Shown here: positions 1 through 9,739 of the stretch, piece by piece
Layout of the letters: every line of letters starts with the position of its first letter
Position numbering within the stretch: position 1 is the stretch's first letter
From: Pleurodeles waltl
Lineage: Eukaryota; Chordata; Amphibia; Caudata; Salamandridae
DNA length: 64,000 nt
Reading direction: 5' to 3'
Assembly (NCBI RefSeq): GCF_031143425.1
Contig: NC_090439.1
Location: 642,073,465 to 642,137,464, forward strand
The notes under the pieces: generated by a model
Seen by the model: only the letters and a program-made list of their open reading frames with translations
Databases searched by the model: none
What the model was told of the DNA's origin: nothing
Position numbers and translations under genes: made by a program

Positions 1-835
1 CTTGATCCTTTTAACACTATCCTGAAATTGGGGATGGTAAGCTGCCTTTTTATATTTTTATATTATTTCACCAGTGTGACACCGTAATTTATACTAATTT
101 CACACATGCACTAACCTTGCAGTTTGAATGACACAATCTGACCATGGGTTATGTTTTATTTACTTAGGGTGATCTTTTCGTACGAGTAGAACTAAGTAAG
201 TGACTACTTATTCCGAGATATTGTTGAATATTAACTCTGGCATTTTGGAGTAGATTTCCTTTTGGTCCTGAAGAAGCGTCATAGGATCCGGCTGGACCAC
301 TTGGACGCGAAACATGTAGACCTGCTATAGAGTGATACCGTATAGTGTCTATCCTCGTTTTTTTGAGAGTGGGTGACCATTATACATCACCCTGGACTCT
401 CTGCCTTGTTTTTAATCTTGGTCTTCATCGCATAAAACTGATTAAATTATGAGTGATATTTGTTGATGATGAACCAATTTTAATTTGTTCTATTTCACTC
501 CATTTACATTTGGGTTCTCCAAAGTGGGCACCCAGCCTAAACAAATGTTTTTGGATGTGCGACTATTTGAGCACCCTGGTTAAGAGCTCCCCCATGGGGG
601 GAGCCCGTTAGGCATTGCAGTACCAGCCTAACGAGGAGCCGTCCCAATGATGAAGCCAGTCATCCATTGCGATGCATGAGGGTTCTTGCTCCTGGAGATT
701 TCTGTTCACTCTAATAAACTATCTGGATAGGAACAGTGTACTCTTAGATTAATAACGTTTACATTGGGAGGCTGTACACTGGACCTGTAATCTCCCGGTC
801 CCTCTTCTATTTATTCGTAATACAGTGCACACCTG
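1..835 (+). mobile_element. Penelope-like retroelement remnant (non-coding)
   Basis: This stretch holds no convincing coding region. Its one recognisable part is a hammerhead ribozyme fold at 264-322, of the kind found in the terminal repeats of Penelope-like elements. No GIY-YIG or reverse transcriptase segment is visible. The right limit is approximate: retroviral pol coding begins at about 841, so the remnant either inserted into the ERV or was joined to it by deletion. The rest of the segment (about 330-835) shows no structure I can name. Confidence 0.4.
264..322 (+). ncRNA. hammerhead ribozyme motif (Penelope type)
   Basis: All core parts of a minimal type I hammerhead are present in order. 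Stem I is GGTC (264-267) with GACC (319-322). The core box CTGAAGA (268-274) fits CUGANGA. Stem II is GCGTC (276-280) with GACGC (304-308), closing a 23-nt loop. GAAA follows at 309-312, then a very short stem III (AC/GT) and the cleavage triplet GTA (316-318). One extra A (275) lies between the core box and stem II. Penelope-like elements are known to carry such motifs with minimal stem III, which often work as dimers. Cleavage activity is inferred, not shown. Confidence 0.7.
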
Positions 836-840
836 AAGTC

Positions 841-2262
841 ACAAGACTTTGTTTCAATGGGAAATGGGTATGCGGATCAAGTCGCAAGGTTCTGCGCATT
901 GAACTGTATATCGTTTAAGGATCAATGGGAATTGTTGCCTGAAACAGAAAATGAGACATTCACAGGTTACACATTAAGGGTGATTGATACGTTAGAAGAG
1001 TTGAGATTGTTGCAGGGACGTGCCAGCAAAGATGAGAAGCATTCTTGGGTTGGGATGCAATGCGTACAAAGACCAGATGATTTGTGGCTTTCAGATGAGG
1101 GGAAAATGGTCTTGCCGAACAGTCTTTTGTCACAGTTTGCAAGGTTTTACCATGGTCAAGCACATATTGGGAGGGATGCCATGATCAGGTTGTTCAAGAT
1201 TGACTTTTTTAACCCGAAGTTCAGGCAAGCTGCAGAAGTGATTATAGGTGTGTCATCTGCCAACAGATGAATGCGGGGAAAGTGACAGTGGTGAATTTGA
1301 GCCACATTGGGAGAGCTGCAGGTCCATTTTGCAGAATGCAGTTGGATTTTAATGAGATGCCCATGTGCGGAGGTTTGAGATATGTGTTGGTGATTGTGTG
1401 TATCTTTAGTCATTGGATTGAAGCGTACCCTACAAGCAGGAATGAGAGTCTCACAATAGTGAAGCTGCTGTTTAGGGAGGTGATACCACATTTTGGTTTT
1501 CCGATCTCTTTAAAATCACATAGGAGAAGTCACTTCAACAACGAGGTTGTTAAGTTACTGTGTGCAGCATTGAACATTGAGCAGAAGTTGCATTGTGATT
1601 ACCGTCCTGAAGCATCAGGACTAGTGGAGCAGATGAATGGTACCCTGAAGTCGAGAATGGCAAAAATGTGTGCAGCCACGAATTTGAAATGGCCCGATGC
1701 ATTACCTTTGGTGTTCATGTCAATGAGAAATACCCCTAACAAGAAAACAGGAATGTCCCCTCATGAGATTCTCATGGGTCGAGCTATGAGACTGCCAGCA
1801 GTGCTTGCGAATGCTCTTGTGAATATCACGGATGATATGGTGTTGGAATACTGTGAGGGTCTGGCTGATGTGGTCCGCTCTTTTTCTCACCAGGTGGAAG
1901 CTACCACCCTGCCACCGATAAATGATCCAGGACACAACCTGAGAGCTGGTGACTGGGTTGTCATCAAGAAACACGTAAGGAAGACGTGTTTGGAGCCACG
2001 TTGGAAGGGGCCATATCAAGTGATACTAAAGACTACTACTGCTGTGAAGTGTGCGGGAATTCCAAACTGGATCCATGCCAGTCACACGAAAAAGGTGACG
2101 TGTCCAATTGATGAGGAAGTTGAGTTGTTGAAAGTACCAACAACAGAAAAGGAAGTCTCAGGGCCAAACAGTGATCAAAGGGGAACTGAGACAGAAGGAG
2201 AGCCCATTGAGGACAACTCCAGTAAGGGACGAGGGAGAAGAGACCCAGAGGGGTGGTGGTGA
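841..2262 (+). pseudogene. pol: ERV pol: RNase H C-terminus and integrase, broken
   Basis: The first frame runs in phase from 841, before the Met at 857, and starts with the RNase H tail (GNGYADQVARFC). It then enters the integrase zinc domain, with the two His as HGQAH near 1151. The second frame holds the CxxC half of the same zinc domain (CVICQQ) just upstream of the Met at 1267, so a frameshift near 1245 splits the HHCC finger. The catalytic core follows. The first Asp is in QLDF, the second Asp position reads His in a SHRRSHF context (near 1520), and the Glu is kept in GLVEQMNGTLK. A GPY segment closes the domain. The enzyme would insert viral DNA into host chromosomes; this copy cannot. 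Confidence 0.85.
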
Positions 2263-2772
2263 GCCTATCTCAACTGAGGCAGCAGGAGAGCCTAATCAGA
2301 GGGAGGCTCTCCCAGAAGCAGACGATTATGGGAATGAGCTAGAGCATTTCACAGACCCAGAAGGCGAATGAGTTGAGGTGGAAGAGAGTCAGAGTGGCCA
2401 ACCTCCTCCTGAGCAAATTGCAGGTCCATCAAGAGAAAACCCCATATAGCCAAGAGAGGGCGAGGGGTTGCTACAGGAAAGGTCAAAGATCAGAGAGATA
2501 CTGAAAGGAGACAAGTGGCCAGAGTTGCAAGTGAAAGGGGGGAAGTGGTTGTCGAAGATGCAATAGAGGAAGAAGTTGATGCAACTAGGAGAGAAGATCT
2601 AAGTGAAGGAGAGTTGCAAGGTGATCGCAAGTTGAAAAGAAAAAGAGTAGCAAACAGAAGGTACGCAGGTTCTGAATGGGCGTATGCAACGACAGCTGAA
2701 TGGCAACAAGAGTTTTTGGCGTTTTGCTTTGATCGAGAAATTCCAGGTCAATACTTTGGCACCCAAATTTAG
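2263..2772 (+). pseudogene. ERV pol C-terminal charged tail, broken
   Basis: After the integrase the coding continues in shifted frames, rich in Glu, Arg and Lys. It ends in a compact aromatic segment in an open stretch at 2515-2772 (WAYATTAEWQQEFLAFCFD and a few more residues). I read this as the disordered tail and end of the pol polyprotein, because the composition is continuous and no start or promoter separates it. Function is unknown. At least one frame change near 2171-2260 and stops around 2372-2450 interrupt it. Confidence 0.5.
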
Positions 2773-3040
2773 CTGAAGAGACTGAATTGGTATAAAGATC
2801 AAATTAAAGTTGAAAATTGAGAAAAGAGACTGAAATTTTACCGGATGAGACTTTAAAAAAAAAAAACCTGAATTGACTTTTGAAAACTCGATTTTGACAA
2901 GCTGCTAACCTGAATTGACAAGGTTCCTAGGAGTGAAACTGAAAGCTGTAAATAATTGCTGAAGGAAGACTTTCGCTTGTTTTGACTTTGCTGTTGTTGT
3001 TCGAATTAACCATCCTTCACTTTCTGATTCTTTACAGATC

Positions 3041-3208
3041 ATGGCTAACACTAGATAGGATAATAGAGGGAGTAGGCGTTGTAAATATTTGGGTGTTGGT
3101 TTAGGTGTTGTGTGTGTGATATTCATTATGGTTGTAGTTGTAAAATTGTATAGGGCAAAATCAAAGGAGAAGCCAATAAGGGAGGAAATTGAGTTGACAG
3201 AATTTTAG
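3041..3208 (+). pseudogene. ERV env remnant: 55-codon frame with one membrane segment
   Basis: A pyrimidine-rich stretch ending in TTTACAG (3031-3037) looks like the env splice acceptor. An ATG follows at 3041. The frame has a stop at codon 6, then a basic patch, a hydrophobic span of about 20 residues (LGVGLGVVCVIFIMVVVV) and a charged cytoplasmic-like tail. It ends with TAG at 3206-3208, just before the polypurine tract. The position and single membrane anchor suggest env with almost all of the ectodomain missing; a small accessory membrane protein is the alternative. Confidence 0.4.
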
Positions 3209-3265
3209 GATGTAAAATTTGTGGGGAAGGTTTTGTGTGATGTCAAGAGTCATCAGAGGAGGGAT

Positions 3266-4898
3266 TGTTGGAGTGTGTCTTTTAAAGCAATATTAACATG
3301 AAAAGCTTGCAATATATTGTGTGATGAAGCTGCATAGAAAATGTGTTAACAGAAAATAATGCACATGTTGGAAATTTGCCCACGGGGAGTGGCTACCAAT
3401 GTATACGAAGACTAATGAAAGCTGTTAATTCTGAATTATTATGCAATAATGTTTTAAATTTGTATTAGCGTATCATAATAACAGTTATGTATTAAGAGTT
3501 TGCTTATTAAATTTGAAGGCCTTAGCTTAGCGAGAGTCTGGGCTTAGCTGCCTGGTCTCATATTAAACTGCATTTTTCTAACGTGTAATGTGCCGTTTTT
3601 CTGAAGGACATGAAGCTGTACTTTTCCAGAAGTTATGTGTGTGTAGCCGTAGTAAATTCTTTCTCATGAGAACCGACTTGCACAAGGAAATGTTCTTGCT
3701 GAATGCAACAGTGTAATTCGTAACAGGTGCAAGGTTAGCTGTAGTAGGAGAAAACAATGGAGACACTGACTGGAGCACAAAGTGTAACTTTTCCTACCTA
3801 ACATTCCAGCCGTTGAAGACGTCAATAACATGGACCAAGCCGCAACATGAGAACTGTGGTTTGTGGAAAATTCTGGCAAGATGCGTGAAGAATTATTGGA
3901 CAGAGATAACGATGCACCAATCGGTATCCAGTGAGGAGTTAAGGGCTAATTAGACAGTTTTGATTTAACGGAGGGAACCAAGGAGCTCGAGAGAGACTCC
4001 ACACAGACACAGAGACTTCACTTCACTCACTCACAGAGACTTTCACTCTGTTGCTTTGTCCTGATACTTTAAACCATCCTCTACCCATTCGTCCCGATAC
4101 TTGCTTCACCTCTATATGAGGGAAGGTCCTATTCCTTAGTTATGCTACATCAAGACTTTGCCCCATCCTTTCTCTGCTGATGGTGACTCGACTGATGTCC
4201 TGAGGACGAAGACTGATGCTGTTTGCTGATCTGTTGGATTGGTAACTGTCTGATGCAAAATTGTAATTGCCTGTTTGCCTTTTCTTTCTAGGTACCAACT
4301 GCTATTTTGATAGAGGCCATAGGTAGATGTTTTCTAAATTTGTGTTTGCAAAATGTTTTGCATGAAGCCCAACATGCTAATGCTAATTTGAGGTTAGTTA
4401 ACTTGTTCACAAATATCCTACGCAAATAGACAAATGACTAAGTTCTTGCTTTGTTTAATCTTGTATTAATGAGACTTTGCTAAGTTGCTTCATATTAATG
4501 ATGTGCCTAATCACTGAATGAATATTCTCTATGCATTAATTAACTGCGTTCTAATTGCTAATTAGAAAAGTTGCTAATGAAGGTTATCGCAATCGAGATT
4601 AACAGAGATGATATTAGATTGTAACCAATAGGGAAATAAATATCCTAACACTTAACTATATTGGTGTGGTTATTCATGACTGAAAGGTCATGGTGTGTTC
4701 AACTTATTGATTCTTATTAAATGTTATTGATTGACTTATTGATTAATTACTGTGATTATTGATTGGGTTATTGATCTATTGTTTTGTGATGCCAAAAAGA
4801 CATCTTGTACTGGGAAGTCCCTGAATGTGGTCCAAAGGTTCATCGCCCTAAACACTTCTCCTTGTAAGTTTACTTATTAAGGCTCTGACGTGCCAACA
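3266..4898 (+). repeat. ERV 3' LTR (1633 bp)
   Basis: The LTR opens with TGTTGG directly after a purine-rich tract (AGAGGAGGGA, 3255-3264) and closes with CCAACA, giving a 6-bp terminal inverted repeat. An AATAAA lies at about 4635. It has no partner LTR in this window, so age cannot be estimated here and the 3' limit rests on the terminal repeat alone. Confidence 0.7.
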
Positions 4899-6530
4899 CA
4901 TGTCATCATGTTTCGTTTCACAGATGTAACTTACAGTGAGTGGCATTTTGTAAAGCAACTGGTTCTAGCACTTAAATTCATACCTAGCTTGGCCCCACTT
5001 ACCTGAACTCAGCACATTCTCCTGTTTCCCAGGATGTTCCTAGTGGTGCAAGGAGAGCATGGCATTTTTCTGTCTTTGCCACTAGAGTGTACAACAATCT
5101 TCCCATGTATCTCAGGAACAAAGATCCGTGGAGAAATTTAGGTTGATTTAACAACCATCATATTCTGAGTTGCCTGTTCCTTCTGTCCTGTTCTGACTAA
5201 TTAGAGGCAATGGGTGGAATGCTTGAATTAATCTCAGTCACTGATAATTTCTCTGAAGCACATCCCACTCTTTCTTTGCTTTGCCACCTCAGAAAGAAAG
5301 AAGTGAATTGCAGCCCATAGTAAGTGTCAGTGGTTGAGATTGATTCAAGCATTCCACCAATCACATTTGTGCTTCCTCAGTATGATGCCCTAAGTGCGTC
5401 TGGTATGCCCAGGCATGGGTCCCGTGCTCACTGTAGCAAAGAACTCAAGCTGCATCCTACTGATGAGGCCCAAATAGCTTGTGTTCCAGTTCAGAGGGAT
5501 CCTGGCCTAGCAGTTCCATCTAGGCTGTTCCTATGGGAGCAGGGCAATGGATGAATGCAAATGGCTTGTTCTTGGCTTTTGGGGAAAAAGAAGGCCTGGA
5601 TTGCAGCCTAGAATAATTACAAGTAGCTGAGATTGAATAAATGAACCTACCTATCACATTTTCCCCCTCCTAAAGCATGTCATTGGCACCTCGGACAATC
5701 GCAAAGCCAGAAATTCCACTTTCAGAATTAACTAGTGTTACTCTATCAGTCAAACAATCAATCACCTCTTCCTTAAATAGCGCGGCTAATCATCCCGGGA
5801 TTATCCAAGCCCTGTGCTGCGGAGATCAGTTAAAGGAAATGCCCCTCACAGTAATCATAATAGACTGTCGAGAAAATGCAAGCATATTAAAGTGCAGAAG
5901 CTATTAGAATAGTGTCCTTCACATTGTAATCAGTGGAGTTGTGTACATGCTTCAGTAATTTCAGTGTGAAAGAAACTCTGACCCCCACTTTCTTGTATCA
6001 GCGTAAATAAATAACTTGATAGTCAGACTTTTGTGTGTTCTGTGTTGTCTGTGACCTAACTCATAACGGTCGTGCAAAGAGATAGAATAGCATTGTTGCT
6101 TGTACTGTTTCTTACTCTTTACTCAAACGCCAAAAACAGTCTAGCTACAACAAGCAAATAATTTGTTTAAAAATGTTTTAACTATCACCACAGATAAATG
6201 AAATGGAATGGTAACCCCACACCTTGCAGCTCCTTGTGGTTCATTGGATCTCTACATATTGTGTAGAAACACAAATAATTCATTGTCAGAAAATGGCACG
6301 TGTCACTTTGATGCTTGTCGGTGAAAGAAGGCCAGTTATTACAATTCTATCATGCATGTCACTAGGAGTTCTCTACCATGAAAAAGGCAGATGTGGCACC
6401 GCACTTTCTCCTTCTAGAAAAAAAAATAGGCGACCTTAGAAGTCACAATGCTACTAACTTTATGGCTACTGTGACCACTATGAATGTCTTGTCAAACACG
6501 ATAGAGATTTCATGTGTCATTTTTGATGGA
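4899..6530. other. no gene seen; possible L2/CR1 fragment at 5036-5145
   Basis: Mostly featureless AT-rich DNA. At about 5045-5145 (+) a short frame reads like the C-terminal signature of L2/CR1 LINEs (HFSVFATRVYNNLPMYLRNK), which is weak support for a fossil fragment. Around 5390-5530 there is faint likeness, in reverse orientation, to the tandem repeat at 37680-38655. Nothing else is supported. If the exon at 6555 is real, this is intron. Confidence 0.35.
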
Positions 6531-6554
6531 GTTTTTTTTTTTTTTTTTTAACAG
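6528..6554 (+). promoter_or_regulatory. splice acceptor of the PLAT exon
   Basis: A run of about 19 thymines ends in AACAG, with the AG at 6553-6554 immediately before the open PLAT frame. It is a near-ideal polypyrimidine tract and 3' splice site. The matching donor is GAG|GTACTG, with GT at 6797-6798. Confidence 0.7.
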
Positions 6555-6796
6555 GGACTTGGGACGTCTTTGTCGAGACCAGTGATGTCTCAAGCAGTGG
6601 CACTGAAGTAGAAGTAACGTTAACTATTTGCTGTGAGAATGAGTCTCCCAGCCGCATCATCTTGCCCAGGGTCTGCCTCCATAGCGGTCAGATCTATAAA
6701 ACTACTATAGAACTGGAAGAAAGACATGGTACTGTCCAGAAAGTTCGTCTGCAGAGAGAGGACATAAAGAATGGAGATGACTGGCATTGTCGTGAG
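6555..6796 (+). CDS. internal exon of a host gene encoding a PLAT/LH2 domain (LOXHD1-like)
   Basis: The 242-nt exon begins with the last two bases of a split codon and then has 80 open codons with no stop. The product starts TWDVFVETSDVSSSGTEVEV, which fits the opening strands of a PLAT (lipoxygenase homology) domain (consensus: Tyr-x-Val-x-Val-x-Thr-Gly-Asp-Val-x-x-x-Gly-Thr-Asp). It ends NGDDWHCRE, matching the late Trp strand. PLAT domains are beta-sandwiches that bind membranes or proteins, and LOXHD1 is built of many of them with about one domain per exon. LOXHD1 is my best guess, but other PLAT proteins are possible. Both splice sites are strong, and the frame is intact where every neighbouring element is decayed. 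No second PLAT exon was found in the window. Confidence 0.7.
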
Positions 6797-6941
6797 GTAC
6801 TGTATGCGGCGTAATATGCGCTGGTTCTGCACGCGCAATATCTGTGTTCCGCTTACGAAAGTCTTTTGCGTTCACAAAGCCAGCAATTCAGAAAATCAAA
6901 GACTTTACCACCACAAATGAGTGTATCACAATGTACTAAAA

Positions 6942-7511
6942 CAGTGGTTCCCAACCTTTTGACTTCCGTGGAGCCCCACGTTATCCCTACTAGTACCTGG
7001 GGACCCTACTGAAGCATTATTGGAATCCGGGGACCCCCACTGAGTCAGGGACCCCAGTCTAAACATTGTTGATGATTTGAAACGCAAAACAATTCACAAA
7101 AAATACAGAAACAAACATTCATCAAACACATACACAAATGGCACATTTCATTTTAATTTGCAAACAAATATAAATGGAAAAAAAAAAAATTAAATTTTAG
7201 TAGGAAGGTTGGAGCTTTTCTAAGTTCAGTTGAAGCCACACATTGTCCATACAATCATAGTATATTCTATTTGATGCACCTGCACTGCTCCCACAAATCA
7301 ATCTGATGTTACTAATTTAATTTTTAGTCTCCAATTTCAAATTCCTGGACATTTACAGTACGTGTAAAATGTTCAGTTGTACATTTAGACACTTTATTTA
7401 TATATACTTTATTAATCTATTAATATTACTAATTTTCTAAGCAATTCCTGACCCCTTGAGGAGGCTATGCAGACCCCCTGGGTCCCCCAGACCATAGCTT
7501 GGGAACCACTG
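6942..7511. mobile_element. hAT-type MITE (570 bp)
   Basis: Terminal inverted repeats CAGTGGTTCCCAA and (reversed) TTGGGAACCACTG bound a non-coding body. It is flanked by 8-bp duplications TACTAAAA (6934-6941) and TACTAAAG (7512-7519), which match at 7 of 8 positions. CAGTGG ends and an 8-bp duplication are typical of hAT elements moved in trans by a hAT transposase. Confidence 0.85.
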
Positions 7512-7519
7512 TACTAAAG

Positions 7520-8370
7520 GTATTTTGTGAGTCAGAAGGACTTTCCCACTCTCAAATTTCCTTTTGCATCTCATTACGATTCACAAAGAGCAGGGTACAT
7601 AAAAGGTGTCCCCTCCTCATTGCGGTTTCCATTAATATGCATCAGTGATTTGCGATCTAAGGTCAGTTGCAGGTTGTTGTCCCTGAAAGACAGCTTGTTC
7701 ATTGTGAAAGGTGGCTGTCGGCTTCGGATGAGCAAAAGACCACTGCATGCTCAGCCAAAGTCATTACCTATGGGCCAACATTTGTTTTTGAAAGCAGGTC
7801 CTGTCCCCTAGACTTGGATGTCAAATAACCACACACTGTAAAAATGATGCTGTTCTAAAGTTAAAATCAGATTGCTACATTACAATGAAGATGTCTAAAC
7901 ACCGCTGTCAAGTTCAATTTTTCTGCTAATATTCCCAGCTATTGCCAGAGGCTTCAATGGTAATATTAATGGGGATCTATCTTGACTAATGCATGCTTTG
8001 AGCATAACACGATATTTGAAGCACTAATGCATTGAGACACTGGAGATGGCTTGCAAACTAAGTATCTGCTGCATCGATGCTTTGTTAACAGAAAGGGAGT
8101 TGTCGGAATGGCAGGTTTTTCTCTGTGTAGATTTTGGACTCTAGCTTGAAAGCCGAAGACCAAACAAAGTTGTAGTATCTACAGCTCACAGGCAGGATTC
8201 TACAGTGTTTCATACAGACCCATGCAAATTGTTTTGACAATGAGTGCTCCTTTTCCAGCCTGAGATTTATGCTTCACTTTCAATAAGTGCTCTGTTACGA
8301 TGGCTGGGGGTGGGTATACGTGTGGCTGTGATAGCAGCCACGCATTTATTTTAAAGCATGTGGTCATAGT
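7520..8370. other. no gene seen
   Basis: No coding region, repeat pair or regulatory structure that I can support. The short open stretches here (for example 7527-7811) have no recognisable domain. Confidence 0.3.
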
Positions 8371-9239
8371 CCCGGAGTGATGAATTTTTTAATTACTTAC
8401 CAGTAATGGCATTACCCTGAGTCTTCTTTCCTCACTTTAATTCAGTACATATGAGGCTCCCCTGCCTCACTTCTACCCAATCACACGCCAAGAGAAGCAA
8501 TGAAAAACCCTCCCCATTCCTCCTGTCAGCATTCAAGCTCAACGAACATATGCATCACTTGCGCATCCTGGGAGGGCGGTAGGGAAATATGAATTAAAGA
8601 GAGAGAGCTGGACTCAGGGTAATACTAGTACCAGTAGGAAATTTTGACATTACCTCAGCATCCCTCCCTCACTTTAATTTAGGACATATGAGATGTACCA
8701 AGCCCACAATGATGAACAACTCGCCATGTCTGGAAAAAGAAGACAGATGTATTGAAACAAAACATACTCTACTCTATTCTTTTATAGTCGAGAGAACTAT
8801 GTATTCAAACACATCAGTAAGGCACTGTACCTCTGATAATCTGTAAAGCCTAGCAGAAATAGGGTAATTGCACCATGTAGAAACCCTACATATCATAAAA
8901 AGTATAGCCCCATTCAACTCAGCAACTGTAGAAGATGTACCTCGGGTCTACCTTCCCTGAATTTGCATTAGAGGAACCTGCCCTTCCACCTCATAGGCTT
9001 GAATAATCAAAGTTTTAATCAATATACTCAGTGTTGCAGTCTCAGTTTTTTCCTCTTTTTCCTGGCCCACAATTCCTTCAGAAATGTCAGTCCTCACGCC
9101 AGATACCTAAGAAGAGCCTTTCTTACATCCAACAAAGGAAGCCTTGCCACCTCCTCTGAAGAAGAGGAAGGATAAAATACTGGCAAAGTTACCTCCTGCA
9201 GCTGACGAAAGGAAAAGTTGACCTTTGAAAGGAACCAGA

Positions 9240-9700
9240 ACTAAGACCACTCTACCCTGAAAAATCACCCAACCTCTAGCATGTGATAGCCACCAAACAA
9301 AAAAGTCTTGAAGGCCAAAAACTACAACTCAGCATGTTCCAAAAGCTCAAATGGGGGCTTAGTCTGTGCCTCTGTAACTAAGGACAAATTCCAAGTAGGA
9401 AAAGATTGTGAGCTCTGAGCACATGAATTGAACAAACCATTCAAAAACCTTGAAATCAACCCCTCAACATACACGAAATTCTTCTAAGGCCTTCTGAAAG
9501 TCTGGATTGTGGCCAACTATATTCAAAGAGTAAACACTGACAATCTCAATCTTGATCCATTCTACAAAAATGCCATACCATGATCAAACTAACAGACTGA
9601 GGATCTAGGGCTTTATTCTCAAACCACTGAGAAAAAGACCTCCAATGACTATTGTAAAACTTTTGAGTAGATAACTTTCTAGAAGCCTGCAGTGTAACTA
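9240..9700 (-). pseudogene. DIRS tyrosine recombinase fragment
   Basis: On the minus strand a stop-ridden frame carries a segment reading roughly LISRFLNGLFNSCAQ followed by SFPTWNLS. This resembles the DIRS recombinase stretch in which a helix ending in a short Leu-Phe segment precedes Pro-x-x-Trp-(D/N)-Leu. The enzyme would integrate circular cDNA without target duplication. The catalytic Arg, His-x-x-Arg and Tyr could not be placed with confidence. Confidence 0.45.
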
Positions 9701-9739
9701 CGAATGCCACAGAGTGGCCCTGCTCGCTCTATCCCCTCC

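Larger units (their letters stand above)
836..4898 (+). mobile_element. class I endogenous retrovirus, 3' half (pol end, env remnant, 3' LTR)
   Basis: Pol coding for the end of RNase H, integrase and a charged tail is followed by a tiny env remnant and one long LTR. The integrase ends in a GPY-type segment (RWKGPYQVIL, near 2003), which places it with gamma/epsilon-like class I retroviruses. The 5' LTR, gag, protease and reverse transcriptase are not in the window. Several breaks (frameshift near 1245, catalytic Asp changed, stop in the env remnant) show it is a fossil. The 5' boundary next to the Penelope remnant is approximate. Confidence 0.75.

Noticed and set aside
5036..5145. Host exon starting after TCCTGTTTCCCAG near 5031
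   Set aside because: The frame resembles an L2/CR1 LINE tail rather than a host protein, and it runs into a stop without a donor.
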